Origin: Edaphochlamys debaryana
Lineage: Eukaryota; Chlorophyta; Chlorophyceae; Chlamydomonadales
Assembly (NCBI GenBank): GCA_016858145.1
Contig: JAEHOE010000151.1
Coordinates: forward strand, 186,001 to 250,000
Reading direction: 5' to 3'
DNA length: 64,000 nt
The position numbers and the translations under genes were made by a program. The notes beneath the pieces were generated by a model. It saw only the letters and a list, made by a program, of their open reading frames with translations, had not been told where the DNA came from and ran no database searches. Shown here in pieces: positions 31,490 through 41,886 of this stretch; positions within the stretch are counted from its first letter, which is position 1; each line of letters starts with the position of its first letter.

Positions 31490-32153
31490 GTAGAGGCGAG
31501 ACGGCGTCGCTCGCGTGCGTTTCAACAAGGGCGCGCGCGTGTCGCGTGCGCAGTTGTGCAGCGTTGGCCCGCGCGTGGCGCTGAAGAACTCCAAGTCACC
31601 GTCACAACATAAGAGTAACTGCCTTATGTAGACGGCTACACTGCGCCGCCTAACACGTAGACCAAGAGTGGTTCGACGGCGCGTGCATGGCCACTCGGCA
31701 CGCGCCCCCCGAAACCTCTGTCGGACAATTGTGTCTGCCAGCCGCCGGTGACCACCGCATTGCTCGCAACACATGGAGTTGCATGCATAACATGCTGGGA
31801 CCGCAACTGTGGCCTAGCACAGTTGCCGGGGGCGGGCCCGCATGTCGCACCGGACTTTGGCATTGTGCAGGGGAGCGCTTCGCAAGCCAGCAGAATTGGA
31901 CCTACATGTTGCATAATGGCATTCGTGTCGGACTGTATGCGGTAACCCCACGGTGGGGCCCGACGCGCCCGAAGCGGCGCACGCGCCGGGCAGGCGGAAA
32001 GTCGGAACTTGCCGTACGGGGGACGCTAGGCACGCGCCGCGTCGCACGCACCCATGCATGTACATAAGCCCAGCAAGTGCAGGCCAAAGTCAGTGTGCCC
32101 AGTAACACTCAACTTCACAGCCGTGAGCCCCTTGTAGTGCACTCCCGCCAAAC
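31490..32153. promoter_or_regulatory. Divergent promoter, CYBDOM (-) / FEA copy A (+)
   Basis: A 664-bp gap between the two start codons. On the FEA side, 31927-31949 and 32051-32098 recur exactly before FEA copy B, at 35831-35853 and 35961-36008, and at nearly the same distance from the ATG. The second block contains TACATAAG, a TATA-like element about 90 bp from the ATG. Two GTAC cores (32014 and 32060) are kept in both copies; GTAC is the core bound by the algal regulator CRR1. Confidence 0.65.
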
Positions 32154-34333
32154 ATGTCTCGCTCCGTGCTCGTCGCGGTCCTTGCGGCCGCGAGCCTCGC
32201 GCTCGCCGTTGCGCAGCCGACGACCGTCGGGACTCGCTTTGATGGCTTCTCGTACGCCTCGAACGTGATTGGCTACGTTAATATGACGGCCGACCTGTGT
32301 GACATCCAGGTGCGTGCCGCTCAGCCGTATCGGGTTCCGCGCTCGCGCGCAGTCAGGGGAGCGTGCAGTGATGACGTGGTGCACAGCTATGCGGGCTTGA
32401 TCGCTGCGAGACTAGAGCCGCCGTGCTCAAGCGCCCCCTTCCCCCTTCCCCCGTCCCCCACCCACCCCCACCGCTCTCCGCAGGCCGCCGTCGCCGCTGG
32501 CAACTTCGATGAGGCGCTGTCCATCTACTCGACCGGCAAGAACTCCTTCTCGGGCCTTGCCAGGCGTACTTTCTTCGTGAGTCGCTTGGGCGCCTGCTGG
32601 GCCCTACGCCTTTGTCTTGTTGCTCTGGCCCCTGCCGGCGCCCCTATCAGCCCCTGACTCGGCCCCGCCCCGCCCCCTGCATCCTTCGCAGCGCTTCGCC
32701 TCCTACGCCCCCTCCGCCTCCGGCGCCCCCGAGCCCCTGCACGATATGTTCACCATGGGCCGCAACAGCACCTGGCTGGACGAGGCCATCAAGTGAGGGG
32801 GCGGGGTCTGTGGGGCGATGAGCACCCCTCACTGCTTTCCCGTTGTCATGACGATAGTACCTTAACTTCATCGTGCTGACACCCGTCCCTCACCATCGTC
32901 CACCAGGGCCGCCCTTGCCAGAGGTGACGGCCACCTGGCCATCGGCCTGATCCACGTGAGTGCTGGTTGAGGCTGCCCGGCACTGCTCGGATGCGGATGG
33001 GGGTGGTCAAAGACAACAGGCTTCCGCTCCGTGTAGGCGGCGCGGGTTGCTGCTAGCTCAAGCTCTGACCCTATCTCCACTAGGGGCGCCTCATCCGAGG
33101 TCCCTCCTCACAACCCAAGAGCACGCTCGAACTGCCCTCACCTGCCCTTGATGTGCTTCCCGCCCGCAGGTCGCCACCATGAAGTACATGCTGCACGAGG
33201 TGGACGAGGGCTACAACAAGATCGCCAACTACCTGGCCGACCCCGCCAACGGCACCAGCTTCATCAACGACGCCTCGGGTGGGTCGTGTCGGCAGCGCAC
33301 ATCTGTGTGCAGGAGAATGCGTCGGCGGGTTCCTGCATGAGACGCGGGATTTCGCTGGCCCGGGCACCCAACGCCACCCCCCTGTCTCATGCTGATTACC
33401 CCACCTCCCACCCTCCGCTGCGGCAACGCCCAGGTGCTCCCCACAACGTGGACGAGGGCTTCGCTCTGTGGGCCGGCGGCAGCGCGGACGCCTGCCAGAC
33501 CCTGTCGGGCGTCGCCGCCAAGCTGGCCAAGGACATGGGCACCGTCTTCATCAACCGCCCCTTCGTCAACACCGCCGTCACTGGCCTGTGGAACGAGCTG
33601 CTGGCCACCGCCCGCCTGCCCACCGTGGACATCCAGGCCTACGCCGACGCCCGCAAGCACTTTGTCCGCGTGCTGACCATCGCCGGCATCCAGGGCGTCG
33701 CGCACTCGGCCTACTCGGTCCAGGCGGCGCAGGCGTGCGGCAACGAGGAGCAGGAGCAGATGGCCCAGGTGGGCACGCGGCGGCTGTGGGGGTTGGGATG
33801 GAGTCCGGGTGCTTAGCGCCGCTTGGCTTGCTCCTTGACCATGTTGATGCTTTGGCCCGCCCGTAAGCCATCTCTCATCAGCCTTGGCTCATGCTCCTGC
33901 CTTCTGCCGCTATCCCCCGCCCCCAGGCCGGCGTGCTGACCCACTGGGCCTACCTGGAGCCCATGCTGGTGTACCGCCGCACCAAGCCCGAGATCATGTC
34001 CGCCCTGGCCTCCGCCATCACCGCCGCCCGCCCCAACTACAAGACCAAGGTCTACCCCGCCGTCCGGTGAGGAAGGGACAGTGCACGGGGGCATGCGGCT
34101 CTGGTGGAGCACCAAAGGAACCAGGATGTCAATGTGCTGCCCTTGCTCTCTCCTTGCCTCCCGCTACCTGCCGCCTCACATGCCATGTCCCCCGCTCCCG
34201 TGTACCCCCCCCCCTCAGGTCCCTGCTGCACAGCATGGGCCGCAGCACCCGGGAGGTGGGCACTCCCGATGTCAGGGACGTCACTGAGGGCTGGGGCTGC
34301 AGCGCCCGTGCCATCAAGAGCCTGACGCTGTAG
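32154..34333 (+). CDS. FEA1: FEA1/H43-like secreted iron-assimilation protein, copy A
   Basis: FEA proteins are abundant periplasmic proteins induced by low iron (and high CO2) in Chlamydomonas, where they help bring iron to the cell. Eight exons give 365 residues: 32154-32309, 32484-32576, 32692-32792, 32907-32955, 33170-33278, 33434-33768, 33927-34066, 34219-34333. A signal peptide (SVLVAVLAAASLALAVAQ) and three N-glycosylation sites (NMT, NGT, NST) fit secretion. The length agrees with that of FEA1 (about 360). It has no membrane segment after the signal. Family identity is from memory of the FEA1/HCR1 group and was not searched; which of the FEA1/FEA2 pair it matches is not known. It is divergent from a CYBDOM gene and tandem with copy B. 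Confidence 0.7.
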
Positions 34334-34894
34334 GCGTTTCGGGTACACTCGGATTGACATGCGCCCCAGAGGGGCATTGCAGGCATTCAGCGCAAATTTA
34401 TAGCCGGACATTGCCTAACGCCTGACAACGTCGCTCCTACATATGGGCCTCCGCATGTTACGGATAAGCCTCAGTGATGTGGGGTTGGTACGGCATGCTC
34501 AAGCACATAGCAATAGTGTGTTTATACGTGAACGGAGGGCATATCCCCTTCATCATGCTCGCTTCCTCTCATTACCACGTGATCATCCATATCCCAGGTA
34601 TTTCCTGGTACACTCGGCAGCGTGAGCACTAGCACAATTGTGTTCGGATGTTGTTGTCTGGGTTGGGGCAGGCGGACCGGTGCCAGTTTTGGCTTCAGAG
34701 TTGAGAGCTTTGCAGCAGTGGATGGTGAGTGACGGGCGTCAGCTCTCCCGGTGATTTGCGGCGGCGGCATCTATCAACGTGTTGAACACAATGGTCATCC
34801 TTGGCAACGGCATGGGCTTGGCTTTTATGAGCAAAGCCTTTGCGCCAGGCAGGAGTGGACTGATGCAAGGTTGAGGTGTGCAGGAGAGGAAGTG

Positions 34895-34899
34895 TGTAA
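34895..34899 (+). terminator. Polyadenylation signal TGTAA, FEA copy A
   Basis: TGTAA 562 bp past the stop. The same GTGTAA context lies at the matching place in copy B. Confidence 0.6.
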
Positions 34900-35152
34900 C
34901 GACTTGAGCGACTCAACAACGCCCTTGTCTTGCCTTCACGCGCACGATAGGTGCTCCATCCTCAATATCCTGGCGCAGTCAGCATCTAACCTGTTACCAA
35001 CTCGTAGTATAGGGGCTCTGAGAGTCTCGTTCCCGCCACAAGTCCTGGTCACGTTCTCTTCAACTCATCAGTGTGCACCTTCACCCCGCTGTGCAACCGA
35101 AGACGAGAATTGCGCCAACACCTAGCCTGAACCCTTGACTCGGGCCCCCTCG

Positions 35153-35305
35153 CTACTGGCTGTTGCCGTGGTGGGCCCTGGGACCCGCAAGGGGGTAGCC
35201 GGCGGGGACGTTGCTCATGTCAATGACGGCAACAATGCCGTGCGGCCACTTGTACTCCTCCAGCTTCCAGTCGCCCTGGCCGGGTTGCAGCTGATGAAGG
35301 TGAAC
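35153..35305 (-). pseudogene. LysM-like repeat fragment A
   Basis: The minus-strand frame has VHLHQLQPGQGDWKLEEYKW and PHGIVAVIDMSNVPAGYPL. This matches the repeat unit of the gene at 40193-41488 (HLLQPGENSW and PHNIVAALNP). After GYPL the family frame is lost through a small indel. No start codon or flanking exon is visible. Confidence 0.7.
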
Positions 35306-35830
35306 CACAGCGTTTCCCTGTCCATGGGGCCACCCTTTTCTAGCCGTGACCGCGGAGGTGCAATACATGCCCCACGTTGAGGTGATGGATGGATGATCTC
35401 ATTTGGAGTAGGGGCCTTGCCGTCTAAGTCAGGGGGCGGCGTGCTGGCTTGCAGGAGGCAAGCCTGCCAAGCCACGGCGTTCAGCTGCCGTGCACCCCGC
35501 TGGGGTCCCTCATTGTAACCACCGCGGACTGAGAGAAATGCAACTGCGAGCAGAAGGGCCCCCCTGGGCCCCGGCCCTCAGGAGCGTCTCCCTTGGGCGT
35601 TTAGGAGAGCCGTGAACTTGCCCTGCGCCTTCAGTTCTGAGGGTCCAACACAACTCCACCTCCTGCCGGCAGTGCCGGGATACCTGCTCGGAAGCACCCT
35701 CTCGGGACCAGACCCGGATAACTCAGGCACACTCTGCCTTGACCTTCCTGAGTCAGGGACTTCGGCAATATGCAGAGCAGCACTCACGAGCCTGGACAAT
35801 TGCCCTTTCGAGTTGCGTAAGGGCAGGCGG

Positions 35831-36063
35831 GTCGGACTGTATGCGGTAACCCCGCCTGACCCCGCGGCGGGGCCCGACACGCCCGAAGCGCAGCACGCGC
35901 CGGACAGGCGAAAAGTCGGCTTTGCCGTACTTCAGACGCCCGGCACGCGCCCGCGCCGCACCCATGCATGTACATAAGCCCAGCAAGTGCAGGCCAAAGT
36001 CAGTGTGCTCAGTAACACTCGATCTCGCAGCCGTGAGCCCCTTGAAGTGCCTTCGCGCCAGAC
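35831..36063 (+). promoter_or_regulatory. Duplicated promoter of FEA copy B
   Basis: Contains exact copies of two blocks upstream of FEA copy A: 23 bp at 35831-35853 and 48 bp at 35961-36008. The latter includes TACATAAG and a GTAC core. The flanking bases differ, so these blocks are either under selection or recently homogenised. Confidence 0.65.
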
Positions 36064-38256
36064 ATGTCTCGCTCCGTGCTCGTCGCGGTCCTTGCGGCCG
36101 CGAGCCTCGCGCTCGCCGTTGCGCAGCCGACGACCGTTGACACTCGCTTTGATGGCTTCTCGTACGCCTCGAACGTCATCGGCTACGTTAATATGACGGC
36201 CGACCTGTGTGACATCCAGGTGCGTGCCGCTCAGCCGTATCGGGTTCCGCGCTCGCGCGTTGTCAGGGGAGCGTGCAGAGGTGACGTGGTGCACAACAAT
36301 GCGGGCTTGATCGCTGCGAGACTAGAGCCGCCGTGCTCAAGCGCCCCCTTCCCCCCTCCTGTCCCCCTCCACCTCCCCTTGCAGGCCGCCGTCGCCGCTG
36401 GCAACTTCGATGAGGCGCTATCCATCTACTCGACCGGCAAGAACTCCAACGCGGGTCTTGCCAAGCGTACCTTCTTCGTGAGTCACTTTGGCGCCTGGTG
36501 CGCCCTACTCTTCGGCTACGCCTGTGTCTTGTTGCTCTGGTCCTCGCTCCTCGGGCCCCTGCCGGTGCCCCCATCAGCACCTGATTCCCCCCGTCCCCGC
36601 CCCCTGCATCCTTCGCAGCGCTTCGCCTCCTACGCCCCCTCCGCCTCCGGCGCCCCCGAGCCCATGCACGAGCTGTTCACCATGGGCCGCAACAGCACCT
36701 GGCTGGACGAGGCCATCAAGTGAGCGCCTGTGATGCTGTGCGCGTTTCGCGCCCTATCCAGCCAAGTACTTGGCGTCCGCCTAGATGCCCGAGATGGGAG
36801 TAGAAGACATCAACGAAGACTAGATGAGACTAGTCTTAGGTCCTGGGGCCGGGAGTATAGCAGCTGACACCCGTCCCTCACCTTCATCCACTAGGGCCGC
36901 CTTTGCCAGCGGTGACGGCTACCTGGCCATCGGCCTGATCCACGTGAGTGCTGGTTGAGGCTGCCCGGCACTGCTGGGATGGGAGCTTGCCTGCGGCGCA
37001 TGCGCCTATCCTAAGGGGCGCCCCGTCTAGCTAGGTCCCTCGCAACAACTGGCGAGCATGCCCTCACCTGCCCTTGATGTGCGTTCCCGCCCGCAGGTCG
37101 CCACCATGAAGTACATGCTGCACGAGGTGGACGAGGGCTACAACAAGATCGCCAACTACCTGGCCGACCCCGCCAACGGCACCAGCTTCATCAACGACGC
37201 CTCGGGTGGGTCGTGTCGGCAGCGCACATCTGTGTGCAGGAGAATGCGCCGGCGGGTTCCTGCATACGACGCGGGATTTCGCTGGCCCGGGCACCCAACG
37301 CCACCCCCCTGTCTCATGCTGATTCCCCCACCCCCCACCCTCCGTTTGGTAACGCCCAGGTGCTCCCCACAACGTGGACGAGGGCTTCGCTCTGTGGGCC
37401 GGCGGCAGCGCGGACGCCTGCCAGACCCTGTCGGGCGTCGCCGCCAAGCTGGCCAAGGACATGGGCACCGTCTTCATCAACCGCCCCTTCGTCAACACCG
37501 CCGTCACTGGCCTGTGGAACGAGCTGCTGGCCACCGCCCGCCTGCCCACCGTGGACATCCAGGCCTACGCCGACGCCCGCAAGCACTTTGTCCGCGTGCT
37601 GACCATCGCCGGCATCCAGGGCGTCGCGCACTCGGCCTACTCGGTCCAGGCGGCGCAGGCGTGCGGCAACGAGGAGCAGGAGCAGATGGCCCAGGTGGGC
37701 ACGCGGCGGCTGTGGGGGTTGGGATGGAGTCCGGGTGCTTAGCGCCGCTTGGCTTGCTCCTTGACCATGTTGATGCTTTGGCCCGCCCGTAAGCCATCTC
37801 TCATCAGCCTTGGCTCATGCTCCTGCCTTCTGCCGCTATCCCCCGCCCCCAGGCCGGCGTGCTGACCCACTGGGCCTACCTGGAGCCCATGCTGGTGTAC
37901 CGCCGCACCAAGCCCGAGATCATGTCCGCCCTGGCCTCCGCCATCACCGCCGCCCGCCCCAACTACAAGACCAAGGTCTACCCCGCCGTCCGGTGAGGAA
38001 GGGACAGTGCTCGGGGGCATGTAGTCTGGTGGAGCCGTAGAAAGGAACCAGGATGTCAATGTGCTGCCCTTGCTCTCTCCTTGCCTCCCGCTACCTGCCG
38101 TCTCACATGCCGTGTCCCCCGCTTCTTTGCTCTCCCCTCAGGTCCCTGCTGCACAGCATGGGCCGTAGCACCCGGGAGGTGGGCACCCCCGATGTCAGGG
38201 ACGTCACTGAGGGCTGGGGCTGCAGCGCCCGTGCCATCAAGAGCCTGACGCTGTAA
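36064..38256 (+). CDS. FEA1: FEA1/H43-like secreted iron-assimilation protein, copy B
   Basis: A tandem paralogue of copy A with the same eight-exon plan and 365 residues: 36064-36219, 36385-36477, 36619-36719, 36895-36943, 37097-37205, 37360-37694, 37853-37992, 38142-38256. The signal peptide is identical to that of copy A. The proteins differ at few sites, all in exons 1-4 as far as I can see (for example NAGLAKRTFF for FSGLARRTFF, and FASGDGYL for LARGDGHL). From exon 6 to just past exon 7 the DNA, including intron 6, reads the same as copy A. It is expected to act with copy A in the periplasm. Confidence 0.7.
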
Positions 38257-38930
38257 GCGTTTCGGGTAAATGTGATGTGTAAACGTGACATGCTCAAGCA
38301 CTAGTAATAGTGTGTGTATACGTGAACAAGGGCGTACACCCCTTCATCTTCCTCGCTTCCTCTCATCATCACGTGATCATCTACGGCTAATGGGGTACCT
38401 GCTGGTCATCTATATATGCAGCGTGAGCAGCGTCATATTGTGTTTACGTGTCTGGTCAGGGGCCGGCGAATTGGCTCAGTGGCCAGCCCTCTTGGTGGTT
38501 GGCGGCGGCATCTATGAACTCGATGAACTCAATGGCCATTCTAGACAACCGCATGGGCCTGGCTATGAGCAAAGCCTTTGTTGCAGGCAAGAGTGGGCTG
38601 CTGCAACGTTGAGTTCGCAGGAGAGGCAATGTGTAAAGGCTCGAGTGCGCCATTACCGCGCCGTGCAACCGGAAACCACAATTGCGCCCAGCCGCTCTCT
38701 GACGCCAATTGTTCCTCGCGCTGCGCCCACTGTTCCCACGGCTGAACCTCTCGTTTCCCTCTCTTCCCTCCCTTGCTTCCGCCTCGTCACGTGGTGATAT
38801 GCGTCATGACCCCGCTGCGCAACCAGCCGTGTTACCCGTGTAACCTGCGCCCTGCAGCGTTGTGCTACGTAAGCCGCACCCTTGCCTCCTCCTCGTTCAC
38901 CACTCGCGTTACTTGGTCACTAGCCGGCCC
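38257..38930. other. FEA copy B 3' flank
   Basis: Shares patches with the copy A 3' UTR. No gene recognised. Confidence 0.5.
38632..38636 (+). terminator. Polyadenylation signal TGTAA, FEA copy B
   Basis: TGTAA 376 bp past the stop, in the same sequence context as in copy A. Confidence 0.6.
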
Positions 38931-39047
38931 TCACCGAGGACTGATGACTACTTGGTTGGTGGGCCCTGGGATCCGCAGTGGGTATCCGTCCGGGATGTTG
39001 CGCATGTCGAGGCTGGGGTTGAGCACAGCGATGATGCCGCGCGGCCA
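38931..39047 (-). pseudogene. LysM-like repeat fragment B
   Basis: The minus-strand frame has WPRGIIAVLNPSLDM and IPDGYPLRIPGPTN, the second half of one LysM-like repeat as in the gene at 40193-41488. It ends at a stop eight codons later. It sits downstream of FEA copy B just as fragment A sits downstream of copy A. Confidence 0.7.
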
Positions 39048-40192
39048 CCTGTACGGACCTGCGGCGGCGGTCCGGGGCCTCTGCGGGCCTGGCCACATCG
39101 GCGGCACACGTTCGGGGCGATGTTGTGGATACGTGTACTGTATGCCAGCTGAATGGCGGTCATTATAGTGAAATTTGCAAATCTCGCCAGAGGCGTCGCA
39201 AGATGTTCGGGAAATGTAAAGTGCTGCTATGCCTATGTCTTACCCTTGTCGGGGGCTGCTCGCGAGGTTGGCAAGGGAACCCGCCTTCCCGATTGGCGGT
39301 GGCTCAACTCGGAAGCAAAAGCTACACAAGGTTAGAGCTAATGAGGAGGTACTAACAAATCAGCGCAATGTTTAGAGAAATCCTTGCAGAGCGTTTGGTC
39401 CATCGATCTACGCGCTCGATTCTCGCTGCTGCGCGCGGGCACGTTCACATGCGTTCAGATGCGCTCAGGAGACCTCCTCTTCTCGCTCAGCTGGACATTT
39501 GATCATTTGACCACGGTTTAGGGATGGCCCCATGACCCCGTCCGATCCGCGACTTCACCTCCAGACCCCCTCGCCCCCCGGTCATGATCCAGCGTTTCCG
39601 GTCTGATACCGTACCAAGCTGTGGAGGCGCGATGCCTAGCAGGCACACATCAGCGTCTTCTGACACTCAGATCCGGGCCTTTCACACTTTTGACACGCGA
39701 GCCATGGGGTCGATGTAGCAGGGCATGACAGGAGGGACAACTCCCTGGCGACAACCATGGCGCTACCAGGTTACGCAGGTTACTCGTTACCACGATCTCG
39801 CACGCCGTCCTGTGTACACGGCGCAGAACCACAGAGCATGCCCGCCTCACGACAAGTTCAGTGCCGTCGACTGCAGTTTACCAGTTGCTGCCAGCCTTCA
39901 TTCCTGTCACCTCACCGCAAACGCAAACCCCTCTACGAATTGACCGGATGCCCGCGTGTGTCCATGCCTAACCGTGCACAGCCTATAGCCTCAGGAGAGA
40001 GGAGCGGCGTCACCGTGACAGGCAAAATAGGCCGCCGGCACATCGGCAACATAAAGATTTTTGGTGCAGACAGCGTTTTGCTGCGGCTGTGCGTCTATAG
40101 GTATCACTATCACCCACTACCCTCTACCTCACAACAGCACCGTTCCTATGCACCGTTACTGGCGTATAACAAGAGCAATCCCGTTAACCCAG
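39048..40192. other. Intergenic region, no gene recognised
   Basis: The 3' flank of the ankyrin-LysM gene. Open frames here are short and lack domains; local AT content is higher than in the coding regions. Confidence 0.45.
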
Positions 40193-41488
40193 TCACCCCT
40201 CCCTCTCCGGCTGCCGGTGAGTTGGCCCCGGAACCCTGAGCGGGAATCCGTACGCAGTGCTGTTCAAGTCAGTGTCAGGGTTGAGCTTGGCGACGACCCC
40301 CCGCGTCCAGCCGTACTTATCCTCCAGCGCCCGCCAATCACCCTCGTCACGGGCGCGGTAGTGGTAGTGCATACCCCCACCGTGAGCAGCGCAGGTGAGC
40401 CCGGGCACCCACAGCAGCCCCCCACGCTTCCTCGGGCCGGGGTTCAGCTTGGAGACAATGCCGGCCGGCTCCCAGCCATACGCCTGTTCCAGCTTCCTTT
40501 CGTCCTCTCCGGGCTGTAGCACGTGGTAGAAGAGCTCGCCGCCGTGGCCGCCCTTTGTGAGCCCAGGCACCAACAGGGGGTAGCCGTCGGGGACATTCCA
40601 CATGCCGAGGCCGCGATTCAGTACGGCAATGATGCCGTACGGCCATGCGTTCGCCTCCTCCAGCTTCGAGGCGTCCTCGCCTGGCTGGAGAAAGTGGTAG
40701 TAGAGAGGCCCGCCGACAGCATTGGTGGGCCCGAAGACCCGCAGCGGGTAACCACACTCAACCTTGTGCATCTCCTTGTCGGGGTTGAGGGCGGCCACGA
40801 TGTTGTGCGGCCAGCCAAACTGCTGCTCAAGCAGCCAGCTGTTTTCGCCGGGCTGCAAGAGGTGGATGAACAAACCGGCGTCACCGTCGCCCTGGGCAAC
40901 ACGGCAGCACAAGGGATTGGGGGATTGGGCGAGCTTGCGTTGGCAAGAAGCATGGGTGTGAGCGCTGTTGGTGGGGGAGTCGCTGTATAGCAGAAGCGGA
41001 AGCACGTCCAGCTCCTCAGCTTCCTCCCGTCCAGCCAGTGCCTCTGACCCAGTGAGATGGTATTGGCGCCGCCCCCCCTCCCGCACCCTGCGCTCGTGCC
41101 CCGCACCTCAAGCGTAGCACCCGTCGCGAGCAGCTTCGCCGCCACACCCGCCGCCCCGCAGGTAACCGCGCATCTCAGGGGCGTGGCATCAGCCTGCAAA
41201 GAGGGCGGTTTTGGAGGGGAGCAGCGAGCGCCGAAGCAGTGACTCGCCCTCATCTGCGACCGCATCTGCATGCCGAGACCTCCGAAACCGTCCCCACCGT
41301 GGACGTCAGCCCGGGGCGCGGGCAGGGTAAGAGGCGGGTGGCAGAGCGGGCGTGCGGGCAATCTCGGGGGAAGCCCACCCTCCCGGCCTGAAGTCCATAC
41401 GGACCTTATGGGAATGACGTGCAGGATGCTCCTCTGGCTCTAGGCCCGTGAGCGCCGTGAGCCTCGCGCGCATCGCTTGCAGCGACAT
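40193..41488 (-). CDS. Protein with one ankyrin-like and four LysM-like repeats
   Basis: Three exons in phase give 289 residues: 41488-41405, 41193-41107, 40891-40193. Exon 2 is one ankyrin-like repeat (ATPLRCAVTCGAAGVAAKLL, GATLE). Exon 3 has four repeats of about 50 residues with the pattern Y/FxHxLQPGEDxxxLE, a UGW segment, IVAxLNP, then GYPLxVPG, as in LysM domains, which bind N-acetylglucosamine polymers. The fourth repeat lacks the LQPG turn. I see no signal peptide in the first exon (MSLQAMRARLTALTGLEPEE), so it may be cytosolic or an upstream exon may be missing. It is divergent from an ankyrin kinase gene. Single-repeat fragments lie at 35.2 and 38.9 kb. The LysM call is by pattern only. 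Confidence 0.65.
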
Positions 41489-41886
41489 CCTGCTTTTCAC
41501 CCTGGGCCCTATTCCTGACACAGCGTGGCTGTCTACCCCTGTATTGACTTGTGTGTATGCATGGCGTCGCGCAACCCTGGTATCATGGCCCAGCGCGTGC
41601 ATGCGTTTCGGAAGCAGCAGATGCAGCTGCGCGCAGATGCGCCCCCGCGGGGCAGCCACTTCATCACACGCTACGGCACTTATCAGTGTGAACATAAGTA
41701 GCGCCTACAAACTCTCCTCTCCTCCTGCCACGATTGCCGACAAAGCCGACTCGCCCCGCTCACACACTCTTGCTTTAGCAACATCAACACCTACTTGAAA
41801 AGGCAGAATCGAAAAGCGCGTGCCGGGGCGTGCTCCAGCACGCGTCCGACGGCCCGGCGTGCGTGTCAGCGTCGCGCGGAGCGGAC
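41489..41886. promoter_or_regulatory. Divergent promoter, ankyrin-LysM (-) / ankyrin kinase (+)
   Basis: A 398-bp gap between two start codons, both genes having ankyrin-type repeats. No defined element seen. Confidence 0.45.

Larger units (their letters stand above)
34334..35830. other. Spacer between FEA copies
   Basis: The first 560 bp are the copy A 3' UTR. They match the copy B 3' UTR in patches (34500-34590 with 38300-38385, and 34750-34900 with 38500-38640), so the duplication covers this region. It also carries the LysM-like fragment listed separately. Confidence 0.6.
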
